Assembly (NCBI GenBank): GCA_047967505.1
Contig: CM106540.1
Reading direction: 5' to 3' (one strand)
Length of the DNA stretch: 64,000 nt
Source of the DNA: Dipteris shenzhenensis
Lineage: Eukaryota > Polypodiophyta > Polypodiopsida > Gleicheniales
In this document: piece by piece, positions 12,765 to 24,725 of the stretch
How the letters are laid out: every line of letters starts with the position of its first letter
Numbering within the stretch: the stretch's first letter is position 1
Notes under the pieces: model-generated
Told to the model about the DNA's origin: nothing
Seen by the model: only the letters and a program-made list of their open reading frames with translations
The model's database searches: none
Program-made: the position numbers and the translations under genes

Positions 12765-13073
12765 ATGCCAAGGCGATCAGGAGCTTCAGAAGACGAAACA
12801 GGAAGGCAGTTCACCGAGTTCACCAAACAAATATGTCGCAGAGTTTGGCTAGCTGGAGGAGAGTTGCTGGTCGGGTTATTGCAGGGGAGCGTCGGTGAGC
12901 TGATTCCGTCGGTTGAGCCTAAAAGGAGAAGGTTGTCCGCTGTGGGTGGAGTAGCACAACTGGAAGAGTCACCTCAGAAGCTCTCGGAAGAGGCTAGGAG
13001 AGCTGTGCTGATGGGCAGCAAAGGTTACATGAGCAGCTGGTTGCCCACCTCAATGAAGATGCCGCGACAGTAA
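12765..13073 (+). pseudogene. Captured-gene-like ORF in B (second copy)
   Basis: 102-codon open frame, the plus-strand twin of the one at 3621-3929, again antisense to B. It is flanked by B sequence on both sides, including the CACGTGGC-containing AT-rich part at about 12640 that is also found, diverged, upstream of gag in element A (about 14985-15120). No recognised domain; function unknown. Confidence 0.4.
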
Positions 13074-13284
13074 AAGCAGCTGTGGGAAGTCGCCAAAGGA
13101 GTTGGCGTTGATTGGGGTCTCTCCTCAGAGGTCATGATGTTGGGCTCGTTGGGGAGATGGCTATTTGAAGAAGGCGTTGGTTGATGGGAGGCTAGAGCTG
13201 CCTTGCTGTTGTAGAGGCATTTGAGTAGCCTAGAGCTTCCATTCGGTCTAGCGTTGGAGGCTCGATGGAGCCGTGGGCGTGGCG

Positions 13285-13541
13285 TGTTGAGAGTTCACGC
13301 TCAACATCATGTGATCATGTGTGCATAGCACCATCACGTGATCATATGTGCATAGCACTAACCTTATAGAGTGTTATAAAGGAAAGGGTTAGATCCCCTA
13401 ACCCTAACCCTAAAAGGGTTTGTATATATTCTATTTGTTCAACTAATTCTAGTGTACAGTTAGTCATTTGTGGTGTGCTCTCTAGCTGTGCCCTCTCTCC
13501 TCATCTCCACTCTTCTCCTCTCCCCTCTTCATATTTTGTCA
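13285..13541 (+). repeat. 5' LTR of element A copy 3, with promoter signals
   Basis: The U3-like part holds two adjacent 27-bp repeats (13305-13331 and 13332-13358). The second contains the bHLH/bZIP-type palindrome TCACGTGA (13334-13341). Then come telomere-like CCCTAACCCTAACCCTAAAA (about 13396-13415), which includes telo-box-like sequence, and a TATA box (TATATATT, 13423-13430). The end is CT-rich. Together these look like the retrotransposon's promoter. Confidence 0.9.
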
Positions 13542-13553
13542 TGGTATCAGAGC
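13542..13553 (+). promoter_or_regulatory. Primer binding site of element A
   Basis: TGGTATCAGAGC directly after the LTR terminal CA, complementary to plant initiator tRNA-Met. Confidence 0.92.
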
Positions 13554-14078
13554 TTCCTTGTCTTCCGCTGAGACATTGAGTTTCTTGAGAGTGTGAGAGA
13601 GATTGTGAGATTGAGAGTTCTCTTGAGTGATTGTGAGATCCTTCCCTTCACTTCCGTTGAGAGAAAATTCCGTCCATTTGGTGAGATATTTCCGTTCATC
13701 TCCTTCAAGGGTTTGTGAAAGATTTTTGTTCTTCTGCGAGAGAATTCTATTCTTGAGAGATTGAGAGATCTACGCTGAGAGAGAGTGTTCTGCTTCCTTT
13801 GTACTTGGAGTAAGAAAGGAAAGATAGGGAGTCTTATCTCTGGAAAGAACAAGTAAAGCTTTAGTGAGATCTCTCTTCGAAGAGAGAAGAGAAAGAGTTA
13901 TGTTTGGAGCTCAAGTCCTGCGAGACTCCAAGTCTCTCATGTAACTGGAGAGCTCCAATTGCTTCGACTCCTCCAAGTCCACACAGCTTCATCTGCCAGA
14001 GCCTTCAACATGACCATCAACAGCCTCAAGTGGAATATCAAGCTTCGGCCAGTCTTCAGAATACCGACGACGCAAGCC

Positions 14079-14797
14079 TTAGCCCGTATTTGCCAAACCT
14101 CTGTTGCAACGACCGAGCACCGCAATCTCTTCAACAGTGGCTTCCACCAAGTTTGCAACGATAGCTGCTTCTGAGCCCACATTTCCCTTGCGTATGGCTC
14201 GATCGAATTGGTCACAAAGGGTCCTTAAGATAGGCGCGTCTTGTAGGGCCAGGATCCGTGAGTTCTCCGCGGCCCAGTTCACTACTTTTAAAAGGGATGC
14301 CTTGGTGTGACTAAGCCATTCTTTGGGCTTTCCCGCACGGACTCCCTCGACCTTGGCCTTGAGAAAGAATTCCACAGAATGCTTCAGATGATCCGTGCAG
14401 GCAGTAAGACCATCCGAAGTGATTGGCTTCCATGATGGAAACAATTCGAGCTCCACCTGGCTCCACAAGAAGTTGAGCGCACCCAAGTTCTTGCAAGAGG
14501 AAGCGCGTTCTTTGGAGGTAGAGCTTATCGTAAGGGCCTCGTTGTAGAGATCCCGAGCACGAACGAGCTTACTTCGCTTGGTTGACAAGTCACAACCGCC
14601 GCTGGAGACTTCACGGCCAATTTTATATATTGAAGATGAATTGCCTGAGCCTTTCTCCAACTACAAATGCCACCGACGGACTTCATCGACGTGCCTTCTC
14701 CACTGCATGCTTCCAATAGCCGCCTTTTTTTTTTCAAACAACACTCCTGCTCCATAAGCCGTAGCCATCGCTCAGCCTTTCGAACGTCGCCCTCCAA
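14079..14797 (-). pseudogene. Host-gene-like fragment captured in element A leader
   Basis: On the minus strand two overlapping frames (14797-14525 and 14660-14079) read as one protein-like sequence with a frameshift near 14600. The parts are a basic N-terminal piece (EGDVRKAERWLRLMEQE), then SKLVRARDLYNEALTI, which resembles a TPR helix pair, then an alpha-helical stretch to a stop near LANTG. The higher G+C and protein-like composition differ from the surrounding leader. It is antisense to the element, lies between primer site and gag, and is missing from copies 1 and 2 as far as they are preserved. I do not recognise the donor gene. Confidence 0.5.
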
Positions 14798-14984
14798 GGC
14801 GGCTTAGTAGTCTACTCGATTGCTTGCACCAACAAATAACAACAAGCTCCATCCGAATGAGCCAACGTGCTCCTCAGCCCTCCGCGACGGCATCGGCATC
14901 TTCGACGAAATCAAGATTCCGTAGTATCCATAGATTCCGACGAATCCTTTTTTGATTCCGGTGGCTCACCTCGCAACACATGGC

Positions 14985-15368
14985 AGATAGGGTTGGTCAG
15001 CAACCCTAGGTTTGGTTAGCCACCAGTGGTCAGTCACTTGACACATGGCAGATAGGACCTAACCAGGGTTAGGTTCAGTCAACCCCTAGTTAGGTGGTTT
15101 GATCACAATTGTGCCACGTGGCAACCTTATCTTATTGCACCACGTCACCAAGCCATGTCATTAGTGCCACATCATCAAGCCACGTCATCACTGCCATGTC
15201 ACCTCTGCCACATCAGCAGTGCCACCTCAGCACTGACCCCTGAAGGCACAACAGTCCCTTGCCAGGCACACTGTGCACACACTGCATGTGCACACTCCTG
15301 CCACCTCAGCACAGAGCTTCACTGGCACACCTCTTGCTAAGCACAGTGCCACATCATCACTGCATGTG
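14985..15368 (+). repeat. Short-motif repeats in element A leader
   Basis: Interspersed copies of GCCACRTCATCA / GCCACCTCAGCA (about 15130-15400) follow two copies of ACACATGGCAGATAGG (about 14980 and 15042). A diverged version of this stretch occurs in B at about 4035-4260, with CACGTGGCAGATA and CCACATCATCA, so A and B share ancestry here. No coding capacity seen. Confidence 0.6.
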
Positions 15369-16158
15369 ACTCACAGTGACACATCATCATTAAGCACCAT
15401 TTGCACTCCTTTTGCCCCTCCACCTAGATCAAGTCGTATCTCTTGATCCAGGAAGAATTTGAGGGTGCTCCAAAAAGGAAAGTCGCTCAGTTTTTTGTGC
15501 TCTACGTGCTCGTTACATCAGCGCACATTTTGGCGCAAGTTACACTCACATTTGAGCCTCGCTGACAAAACCACTTCCTTCATGCACATTTGCCTCTACA
15601 TCGACGCATCTGACCCAGCACTTAAAAAGAACAAAAGAAAAGGAATTATTTGCTGCTCTTTCATCGATTGATGGTTGGTTTAGATCTAGATCAGAGTAGA
15701 CTAGATTGCCATAGAGGGGACGCTTTGAATTCCCCAAGTTGCCATGCCCAAAATTCCCGACTAGTACCTACTCGGAGTTAGTCCATACGCTCACATCCGA
15801 TTTCACATCATTACATTACCTGAAACCCTACGTTCATCAGTTCAGTGAGCAGACTTCAGAGTTCAGAGGCATTGCAGATTGATTCAGTGGGCAGATAGCA
15901 CTTGATTTCACACACACATGCCACCATTGTAAAGCCTATTTGGCTATCTCACGGCATCGTGCACATCATTTTTAGCCTTGTAAAGCCTCTTGGCTATTCC
16001 CGGCATCATTGCCACAAGCCTTGTAACACAGGTCAGATCTTATAAACTATAGTTCTATCTTCACCGACGGTACAGAGATTTCATTGGCATCTTCAGTGTA
16101 TTTGCAGTTAATTCATACAGAGTTTTTCAGGACACTTTTTGAGTACATTGTTTGCACC

Positions 16159-16968
16159 ATGTCAACTAGCAACCTCAATCTGGAGGCATCTACTAAGTTA
16201 GACAACTCCAATTACGGTACATGGAAATACCGAATGGAGACCATTCTTGTGCTTCAGGACAAATGGGAGTATGTCGATGGATCTATACCTAGACCATTGG
16301 CTGATCCAGCCACCAGTAGCTCTACTCCATCTGTTGTCACAGCACCAGCAACGGGATCTACATCTACAAAAACAGTTTCCGCACCAGTAGCAGATCCTGC
16401 CATTGCTGGAGCTCAAGCAGAATGGGATAAGAAAGACAAGTATGCCTATCACCTGATCAAGCAGAATGTGCAAGATGTCATGCTAGGACAACTCAACATA
16501 GCTAAGACATCAAAAGAAGCATGGGATATGTTCGCAGCTCTCTACGAGTCCAAGAACACATCCAGGATTCTCACCCTGAGAAACCAGATCAACCAGAGTT
16601 TCCGCAATAGCAATGAAACCGGTCATGCTTATGTACTCCGCATCAAAGACTACAACAATCAACTTGCAGCAGCAGGAGAGACTATGAATCCCGCAGAAAT
16701 GGTTCAAGTAATCCTGAATGGACTAGGAGAGGGATATGAGAATCTAGTCCAGAGTATTGCCATCCAACGGCAAATTCCAACACTGGAAGAACTTCAGTCA
16801 GTTCTACTCATTCAAGCACATAAAGGTCATTCTAATGATCATGCATTCAAAGCTTCAGACAGAAGCAGAGGCAAAGGCAGAAACAGAGGTAGATCATATC
16901 AAAAAAGTGGTCATCATCAACAAAGTCAAAATCAGCATCAGCATCAGCATCATCCTCAGCAACATTAG
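16159..16968 (+). pseudogene. gag: Copia A copy 3 gag
   Basis: Capsid protein frame starting MSTSNLN at 16159, near-identical to copy 2. Two in-frame differences stand out: loss of 24 bp (GEELRTQA missing, so LLIQAH) near 16808 and a short in-frame gain in the HQ-rich tail near 16950. The frame is closed by the same TAG (16966) as the sister copies, and the zinc knuckle follows in frame at about 17050. Confidence 0.86.
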
Positions 16969-19900
16969 AATCAGCAAAGAGGAAATCATTCCAACCGAGG
17001 AAGATTCCAAGGACGAGGGAATGCATCCACCAATGTGTCAAACATTCACTGCAATTACTGTCACAAGTTTGGACACTATGAAAGAGATTGCTGCAAGAAG
17101 CAGTACGACCAAGGCGATCAATCCAGCAGTAATCGAGGGAATTCCCGAGGAAGAGGAAATCATCGTGGTGGACATTCTAGTCACAATCATTTTGCAAATG
17201 AACATGGAAATATGTTTCTTGCAAGTGAGGAATTGCATCAGACTGATACAATGGACCTAGACACTGATTTCAATCCCAAAGAGGATTTCAGCTATCAAGT
17301 CGACCAAGTGGAATAGGATCCTTGGTACATCGACAGCGGTGCATCATCTCATATGACAAATCATCAAGAATGGTTCACAGAAATGAAGCCATTAGAAGGT
17401 CAAAAGAATGTCATCTACTTAGCAGACAATACACCGAATCCGATTCAAGGGACAGGTGTTATCCCTATGAACAATTTCACTAGTACAAAAGGATTAGTCA
17501 AAGATGTGCTCTATGTTCCGAAGCTCAGTAAGAACCTTTTGTCAGTAGGTCAAATGACGGAACACAACTACAAAGTCATCTTCGACGGTGATGAATGCAC
17601 TATCAGAGACAAATCCAAAAGAGGTCAGCTAGTAGCAAAAGGTGTCAAGGAAGGACGCTTATACAGGATGCTAGCTACAGTACCAGATAAGCATGCCATG
17701 TCAGCTCAAATGCAACAGATGCCACTATCTGCAAAATGGCACAAGAGATATGGTCATGTCAACTTCAAGTACTTGTTAGATCTCAGGAATCAGAATATGG
17801 CAATTGGGATTCCGAAGCTACAGTTTCTTGGAAAGGTTTGTGAAGCATGCTGCTTCGGCAAACAAAAGCAAACCAACTTTGTCAGAAGTACCTCTCGTGC
17901 ACGAGGTATTCTTGATTTGATTCATACAGATGTATGGGGTTATGCCCAGACCCGCAGCATCAATGGTTCACTTTATTACTTGACCTTCATCGATGACTAC
18001 AGTAGATATTGTTGGGTCTACTTTCTGAAAGAGAAATCTGAAGTGTTTGCCAGATTTCAAGAATTCAAAGCCATGGTAGAAAACCAGACAGGCAGAAAGA
18101 TCAAGGTCATGAGATCCGCGACAGAGGAGGTGAATACATGTCTTCCGCATTCATGAACTTTTGCAAAAATCACGGCATTCGAAGACAATTCACATGTGCA
18201 GATACTCCTCAGCAAAATGCAAGAGCTAAAAGGAAGAATGGGACTTTAGCAGACAGTGCTAGAGCAATGCTTAGTGAAAAGCATCTTCCGAATCAGTATT
18301 GGGCAGAAGCAATAGCTACAGCTAACTACTTGCTTAATCGGCTTCCTACCAAACCGATACAAGGTATGACTCCTTATGAAGCATTCACTGGACACAAGCC
18401 ACGCATTGGGCATCTCCGCATATTTGGTTGCATAGCATATGCCCACATACATGATGATCATCGCAGGAAATTGGATGCAAAGTCACGCAAATGCATCATG
18501 GTTGGCTACAGTGAAGAAAGCAAAACATACAAATTGTATGATCCCATCAACCGCAAAGTCATTATCTCCAGAGATGTAATCTTCGATGAGGAATCAGAAT
18601 GGAAAACCTCACCTACACAGGAGATAGAAGCATCAACTTCACAGTCATCTACAGAACAGGTTGATCAAGAAGAGCAAGAATTGCTAGCAACACCCCAAGC
18701 AGCACCACAGTAGCTCAGACGGTCTACTAGGGAAAGCAGACCACCAGCCAGATTGACATATGCTCAGAAAGGCAAAGCAATTCAGGTGGAAACCACCAAC
18801 TATGCTCTTATGACTACCATCATGGCTACAGAAGAGCCAGTGTACTTTGAAGACGCAGTAGATAAGCCAGAATGGCAAACTGCTATGAATGAAGAAATGG
18901 ATGCTTTGTATAAAAATAACACTTGGGAATTATGCGACCTTCCACCAGGAAAGAAGTCCATAGCCAACAAATGGGTATACAAAGTGAAGTACAATCCAGA
19001 TGGTAGTATTCAGAGATACAAAGCCAGATTAGTTGCAAAAGGATTTGCACAACAATATGGCCAAGATTATGATGAGACTTATCCTCCAGTAGCAAAGATG
19101 GATTCCATACGGTTCTTGATATCACTAGCAACACTCAGCAAATGGAATGTGTATCAGCTCGATGTCAAGAATGCATTTCTCAATGGTTATCTAGACGAGG
19201 AAGTCTACATGCAACAACCAGTCGGTTATGTTGAACCAGGAAACGAAAACAAGGTTTGCCATCTCAAGAAAAGTCTCTATGGCTTAAAACAAGCACCCAA
19301 AAGTTGGTACAACAGAATTGACAAGTATTTTGCTGATCTGGGATACATGAAGTCCAATGCAGATCCTACTCTCTACTACAAAGTTCAAGGGGAAGATATT
19401 ACTATTGCACTTTTGTATGTAGATGATCTGATTGTGACAGGAAGCAAGGATAGCTTCATCAGAAATCTAAAACAAGACTTATCTGCAGAGTTCGACATGA
19501 ACGATCTTGGACTTATGCACTATTGTCTTGGAATTGAGTTTCGGAGAGACTCAGATAGCACATTCATGAGTCAGCTCAAGTATGTTGATAGTCTCTTGAA
19601 GAAGTTTCATATGGCAGATTGCAAGATTGCAGCCACTCCCATGGAACAGAGTTTGAAACTTACTAAAGATTCAAAAAAGCCTACAGTCAATGACAGATAC
19701 TACAAGCAACTCATTGGATCTCTTATATATCTGACAATTACACGGCTAGATATTTGTTATGCAGTAAGCTCACTAGCACAGTTTATGGCAAATCCAAAAA
19801 AGTCTCACTGGAATGTAGCCAAAAGAGTCTTGAGATACATCAGAGGTACAAGATAGTTTGGGATAGAATACAGAGGAAGTCATCCATGGTTGCATGGATA

Positions 19901-20354
19901 CTGTGACAGTGACTATGCTGGAGATCATGAGACCAGGAGATCGACACAGGGATATGCATTTTTCCTTGGTCAAGGTGCTATATCATGGTTGTCAAACAAA
20001 CAACCAACTGTTTCTTTGTCTTCGACTGAAGCAGAATATAGAGCACTCACTATAGGTGCATGTGAGGCTATATGGCTCAGAAGACTATTGTCAGAAACAG
20101 ATTACTTTGATGAGTCAAAGCCAACAACAATATACTGTGATAATCAATCGGCTCAAGCATTGGCCAAAAATCCAGTATATCACTCCAGGACAAAGCACAT
20201 TGATGTCAGAGAGCACTTCATCAGAGAAAGAGTGTTACTTGGTGACATCACACTGCAGCATTGTGATAGCAAAGAGAATATTGCAGACATCTTTACCAAA
20301 CCACTCGGTAAAGAGCTATTTGAGAAACACCGACTAGCTCTTGGTTTGATGTAG
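16969..20354 (+). pseudogene. pol: Copia A copy 3 pol
   Basis: Domain order is as in copy 2: zinc knuckle, protease, integrase, RT with YVDD, RNase H. TAG stops are at 17314, 18711 and 19854. The stop found at SPT-stop-EIE in copies 1 and 2 is CAG here (about 18616), so this copy keeps the ancestral glutamine. A 2-bp CG insertion at about 18118 shifts the integrase frame just before its catalytic Glu. It retains 9 bp (TEEP) absent from copies 1 and 2 near 18830. RNase H ends intact ([15 protein letters not shown]) at 20354. Confidence 0.9.
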
Positions 20355-20460
20355 AGGAAGGACATTCCCATTAAAGGGGTGTGATGGAATGTAATGCTCA
20401 GTCCTTCTTCGATTCCCCAGAATCATCATCTTGAGGGAAGGCCTACTTCATGATGTTGAT

Positions 20461-20472
20461 CTTGAGGGAAGG
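20461..20472 (+). promoter_or_regulatory. Polypurine tract of element A
   Basis: TTGAGGGAAGG immediately before the 3' LTR. A second TTGAGGGAAGG lies about 30 bp upstream, so the tract is duplicated. Confidence 0.75.
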
Positions 20473-20729
20473 TGTTGAGAGTTCACACTCAACATCATGT
20501 GATCATGTGTGCATAGCACCATCACGTGATCATATGTGCATAGCACTAACCTTATAGAGTGCTATAAAGGAAAGGGTTAGATCCCCTAACCCTAACCCTA
20601 AAAGGGTTTGTATATATTCTATTTTTTCAACTAATTCTAGTGTACAGTTAGTCATTTGTAATGTGCTCTCTAGCTGTGCCCTCTCTCCTCATCTCCACTC
20701 TTCTCCTCTTCCCTCTTCATATTTTGTCA
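20473..20729 (+). repeat. 3' LTR of element A copy 3
   Basis: 257 bp, same termini as the 5' LTR, followed by target repeat TGGCG at 20730-20734. Confidence 0.95.
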
Positions 20730-21452
20730 TGGCGTTCATTGGAGGTTGGGCGATGGAGAGGCTGTTGTTGGACCTTGTCGTTGAAGGATCAGGAGACTTT
20801 AGAGATGCTAGTTGTAGATAGGAGCTTGCATGGCCGAGAGCTTGTTGCTTCTATGATAGGATAGACTTGTCTCTCTTTCTCTCTCCCCTTAAGGATAAAA
20901 TGGACTCTAACATCTCTTTCTCACAAGAACGGAATGATGAGAACTCTCATGGATTGGATGGATGGAAAATTTCACAAGAAGAATGAATCTAGATCTCTCT
21001 CACAACTCAAGAAACACTCTGAAGAACTATCTAGATCTAAAACTAATCTAACATTCTGAAACTAATCTAGGAATGGGAGCAATCCTAGTGAACTACTAAT
21101 GAGCTAAACTAGGAGAGCTAAACCTATGCTCTGATACCATGACAAATTGGGGGATCGAGCTCTCCTAGTCATGAGACAACATCCTAATAAAACACTAATC
21201 TAAGGAGGATGCAACCTAAGTGCAAACATGATGAAGAGAGTGCTCATGACATGTACCTCAAGTCAATTAGGTTCCAAGATAGATTAGCTTGGACTCATAA
21301 AGAGAATCTTGAGATAGTGCAAAGTGCTTGATTGATATTACTTCAAATGAACCTCCCTTTTATAGGTGAGGGTACTTACATCCATTTGCTTGCTCACATG
21401 TGGGATATGTCCTCCATGCCATGTGGCAGCTTACCTTTTGCTCATACCTTTG
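20730..21452 (-). mobile_element. Element B, third segment (interrupted)
   Basis: Matches 11079 onward: B leader, inverted primer site (21128-21139) and inverted LTR from 21140. It is cut inside the LTR at 21452 by the Mutator-like insertion. The LTR resumes at 32986. Confidence 0.88.
21444..21452. repeat. 9-bp target duplication, left
   Basis: ATACCTTTG, repeated at 32977-32985. It occurs once in the uninterrupted LTR at about 11784. Confidence 0.9.
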
Positions 21453-21540
21453 GAGGATTACGAAAAAGTGAGCGGAGAAAAGCGAGCAGCCCCAAATAAG
21501 CGAGCAAGATTAAATAGGTTTCAAGCGAGCGAGAACCTCA
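21453..21540 (+). repeat. MULE1 left terminal inverted repeat
   Basis: About 60 bp of recognisable inverted match to 32915-32976, with GCGAGC-type motifs about every 15-20 bp. An extra GCGAGCGAGAACC lies just inside at about 21524. Confidence 0.8.
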
Positions 21541-23862
21541 TCCAGCATCTTATTCCCCTCAATATCATTGGAACAATTGATGTGATCATAAGCAAATTAA
21601 ACATATTCCAACAATGAAGGCATGCGTGAAACTCACAATTAACTTCTCTTTCATCCCCATACTATCAATTTGAGTCGTTGTGGAGAGGTAGAGACATAAC
21701 AATACATAAAATTTGCGATAAAAAAAGCAAACACTACTCAGATTGAACATCCACGATAGATCACAAGGTAGAATATATGACTGAAAATATGTAAACATGA
21801 TCATGTGCTACATATACATATCATGTCTTTTATGCTTGCAGAAGATCATCCATACATTCGATCCAAAAACATGGAAACAGAACTAACTATGTCAAAAGAA
21901 AAAAAACACATTTTCATCATAAGGATTAATTTTGCTTAGTGAAAATACCTATGTAATCTGGACAATACCATGCTTTAAAAAACTTAGGGAGCCAAAAAAG
22001 GATTTTAGCCCTCCATACTTCTATTATGACCAATGTCTGAATGATAGTTCTATCGGAACTAGAAATGAATGCATCTAACCACTATGTTGAGTGCTCATCC
22101 AGTATCCTATAGACTATTATGTTAAACTCAATACGTGACCATAAACTCAAGCATAAGAGGAGCATGATTCAAGTGAAATAATTGGCCGACACTCTGTAAC
22201 TAGTATCCTGCTGCATCTAACGAAAAATATGCACCAGGCATTAACAAGCTTCTATTTCCACCCCTATAAGCAAACTCGTATCCTGTAGTATGAAAAACTT
22301 TAAGGAAAACATTGCACTTAATGCATCAATTAAGCCAGTGACTACTCATGATGCACAATCGAACAATCATCAAGGAAAGTCTAGTCAAGCAAGTTGAAGC
22401 AAAAAACCAAATATCTATTTGGATCTATGCCGTGGTGTATCTGCCAACCATGAGTAGCAAAAAAACCTATGAAAAAAGCAAAATAGGGATTATGCCACTC
22501 TACCATGATCACTTCCATGCTACAAATAAGGGAATACATAGTCTTTTTAGGGTACTTTTAGGGTTCATTCCCAACCACTAAAAAGAGAGCCAATGCTATC
22601 TATTTGTATTCATAAAATCTTTATGAACATTATCATGTTCAATATAAGGATAGGAGCCCTAGCTCAATGGGTAGTCTTAAACAAATATAAATACTATTCG
22701 AATTTTAACCTTATGCAAAAGCTTTTTTTTAAACACAAAGTAAAACTTGATTATACATATAGATGGGAATCAGGTCACCATTGTAAGTATGTATTTAGTA
22801 ATTAAGTTGAAAATATTCCCTTAGAAAAATAGCTCAATCAACATAGTACCCATATTATATATCCAAAATTTATAAGATCTCATTCATACCATTAGATTGT
22901 TTTCATCACTTGTCATGAGTACTAACCTCAATTGGCATTATGTATTTGGATCAAAATAGTTTTTAGTATAGGATATAATGGAGCAATACATTTATGTAAT
23001 ATTTAGTGATCATAGTTTCTAATATAGGATAAAATGGAGCATAGAGTAATCTTGTCATTCAAAAATGATAATATACCTTCCTTGACCATATACAAGTATC
23101 ATGCATTCATAAAAAAAGTTAGTCATAAACTGCAATATAATGTGCCCATAATGCATGTACATTAAATCTTCACATGTTAGAATGTGAGAAAGGGAATAAT
23201 TTAACTATGAAATCAGGGATCAATGTAGGAAATGGTCTTCTATGCACACATATATGCTAAGGGTCCATCTAATACAATATTGGAAATTGATGTGAGTATA
23301 AGTGTATGCATCCATCGGTGATGTATATGAGTGTATGCATCCATTTGTGATGTATATTGTTGTACTAATCCATGGTGCTTTACCGCTTGAGTTGTTTGTA
23401 GCACAATTAATCACAACAATGTTGTATTTTTTAAAAGAAAAATGCCATAAAAATTTCATGCTGCAAAACACCAAAAAAAAAAAGGCATTTGTAGCATTAA
23501 TCCAAGCATTTCCTACAAGCAATCTCCATCCCTCCCTTTCCTGCTTACTCTTTTGGCCACCTCCACCCTCTTGTTGCCCTTCAAGACTGCCTCTTGCCTC
23601 CTCGCCTCCTTGCTTCCTCACCTCCTCACCTCCTTGCTTCTTTGCCTTCTCACCTCCTTGCATCATGCTTGTTGCTGGCAATTCCAAGGCTGTCCCTCCC
23701 CTCATTCGCCAGCTCCTCTACTCCTCACGTCATCCTTCTCCTCATTTTGGTGTCTCCAATGAATAGCTTGGGGGTCTTGTTTTTGGAGGGGGGAAGCATA
23801 AGAATGGCAACACCTTAATGCGCTGTCATTTTTCGTGCTTTTGCCACCCAAAAACAAGACCT
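21541..23862. other. AT-rich interior of MULE1, no gene seen
   Basis: Only short chance frames. Stretch 23520-23760 is CT-rich (CCTCCTTGCTTCCTCAC-type) and gives a long open frame on each strand purely from composition. Confidence 0.6.
22650..22732 (+). repeat. Possible tRNA-derived SINE remnant
   Basis: TAGCTCAATGGGTAG (about 22659-22674) resembles a pol III A box and ATTCGAATTTTAA (about 22695) a weak B box, with a T-rich tail at about 22723. No tRNA cloverleaf can be folded. Weak call. Confidence 0.25.
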
Positions 23863-23977
23863 GCAAATCCCTTGCTTAAGCTTGAATGAGCCTCTTGATT
23901 TTGGGCATGTTAAGCCATTTTTGACCATCATACCCCCAAAATCAAGAGGCTCATTCAAGCTTAAGCAAGGGCTTTGC
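23863..23977. repeat. Long hairpin, 43-bp arms
   Basis: Arms 23863-23905 and 23935-23977 are reverse complements with one mismatch, loop 29 bp. The arms contain AAGCTTGAATGAGCCTC. A second palindrome with the GCGCATTGATGCGC core lies at about 24530-24592. Confidence 0.9.
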
Positions 23978-24725
23978 AAGCATTGCAAGTCCAGTAAATG
24001 AAATCAATCAGATTAGGAATTGGCAAACTCAATTTGGGAATGGTTAGAAATACTTTGCCTTTGAATAATGCCTTGGATCATGGGATGGGGTCCCATGAAC
24101 TTGCTGCATGTGATGACGAATGGTTCTGCCCTCGACTAAAGGTGATGTGTGTAGTAGTAAAAGGATAGCCCTCATGGAATCTCTAAGGGGTCTTGATTTT
24201 GGCCATGATTTGCACATTCTAGCACTTGAGCCATACATCAATTTCCAACACTTGAGGCATATAGTGGCTTTGCCCACGCAACGTTTCCAGCTGCAATCCA
24301 AGCATCAAGCAATCTCATATTCTGTATCCAGAGACATTATGAGGGGTAGAGCCTCTTTTTGGTAGTCTCACTAGCAATATGTATTGAAAAAAAATGTATT
24401 CAATTATTATATTCTTCCTTGCTATATGAATGCTCTTAATGCATCCAAATTGTAGAACTACTTCAATACTACTTCTTAGTTATATTGTATAATAACCTCC
24501 ATATGTATGCTCGTGAGACAACAAAAAGAGACCTGGCAACCCAAAAATGATAGCGCATTGATGCGCTGCCATTTTTGGGCTACCAGGCCTCTTTTTTAAT
24601 GTCTCCTGAACATAAGAACAAGCACTTGTGTTCCTTACCTTTCTTTCCAATGGGGGTCTTGATTTTGGGGGTGTATGCCAAAAATTGATAAACAACATTA
24701 TTTGATGCATATAGCTTTATTAAAT

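Larger units (their letters stand above)
11079..13284 (-). mobile_element. Non-coding LTR retrotransposon B, permuted segment (antisense)
   Basis: Reverse complement of 3410-5615. It is bounded on both sides by TGGCG, the target repeat of the two neighbouring A copies. On the minus strand it reads end of B, LTR_B (11836-11489), primer site (11488-11477), start of B leader. Its position between two A copies shows that A+B forms a ~9.65-kb tandem unit. Confidence 0.82.
13285..20729 (+). mobile_element. Ty1/Copia element A, copy 3, complete (7445 bp)
   Basis: Both LTRs are present (13285-13541 and 20473-20729, 257 bp each) and are flanked by the identical 5-bp target repeat TGGCG (13280-13284 and 20730-20734). 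A primer site follows the 5' LTR and a polypurine tract precedes the 3' LTR. The leader between primer site and gag is unusually long (about 2.6 kb) and holds an antisense host-gene-like fragment. I count about half a dozen differences between the two LTRs, roughly 2 percent, so insertion is fairly recent. Coding capacity is lost through shared TAG stops and an integrase frameshift. Confidence 0.95.

Noticed and set aside
23220-23818. Overlapping frames on both strands near the CT-rich stretch
   Set aside because: Low complexity (CCTCCTTGCTTCCTC) keeps several frames open; no motif and no codon bias.
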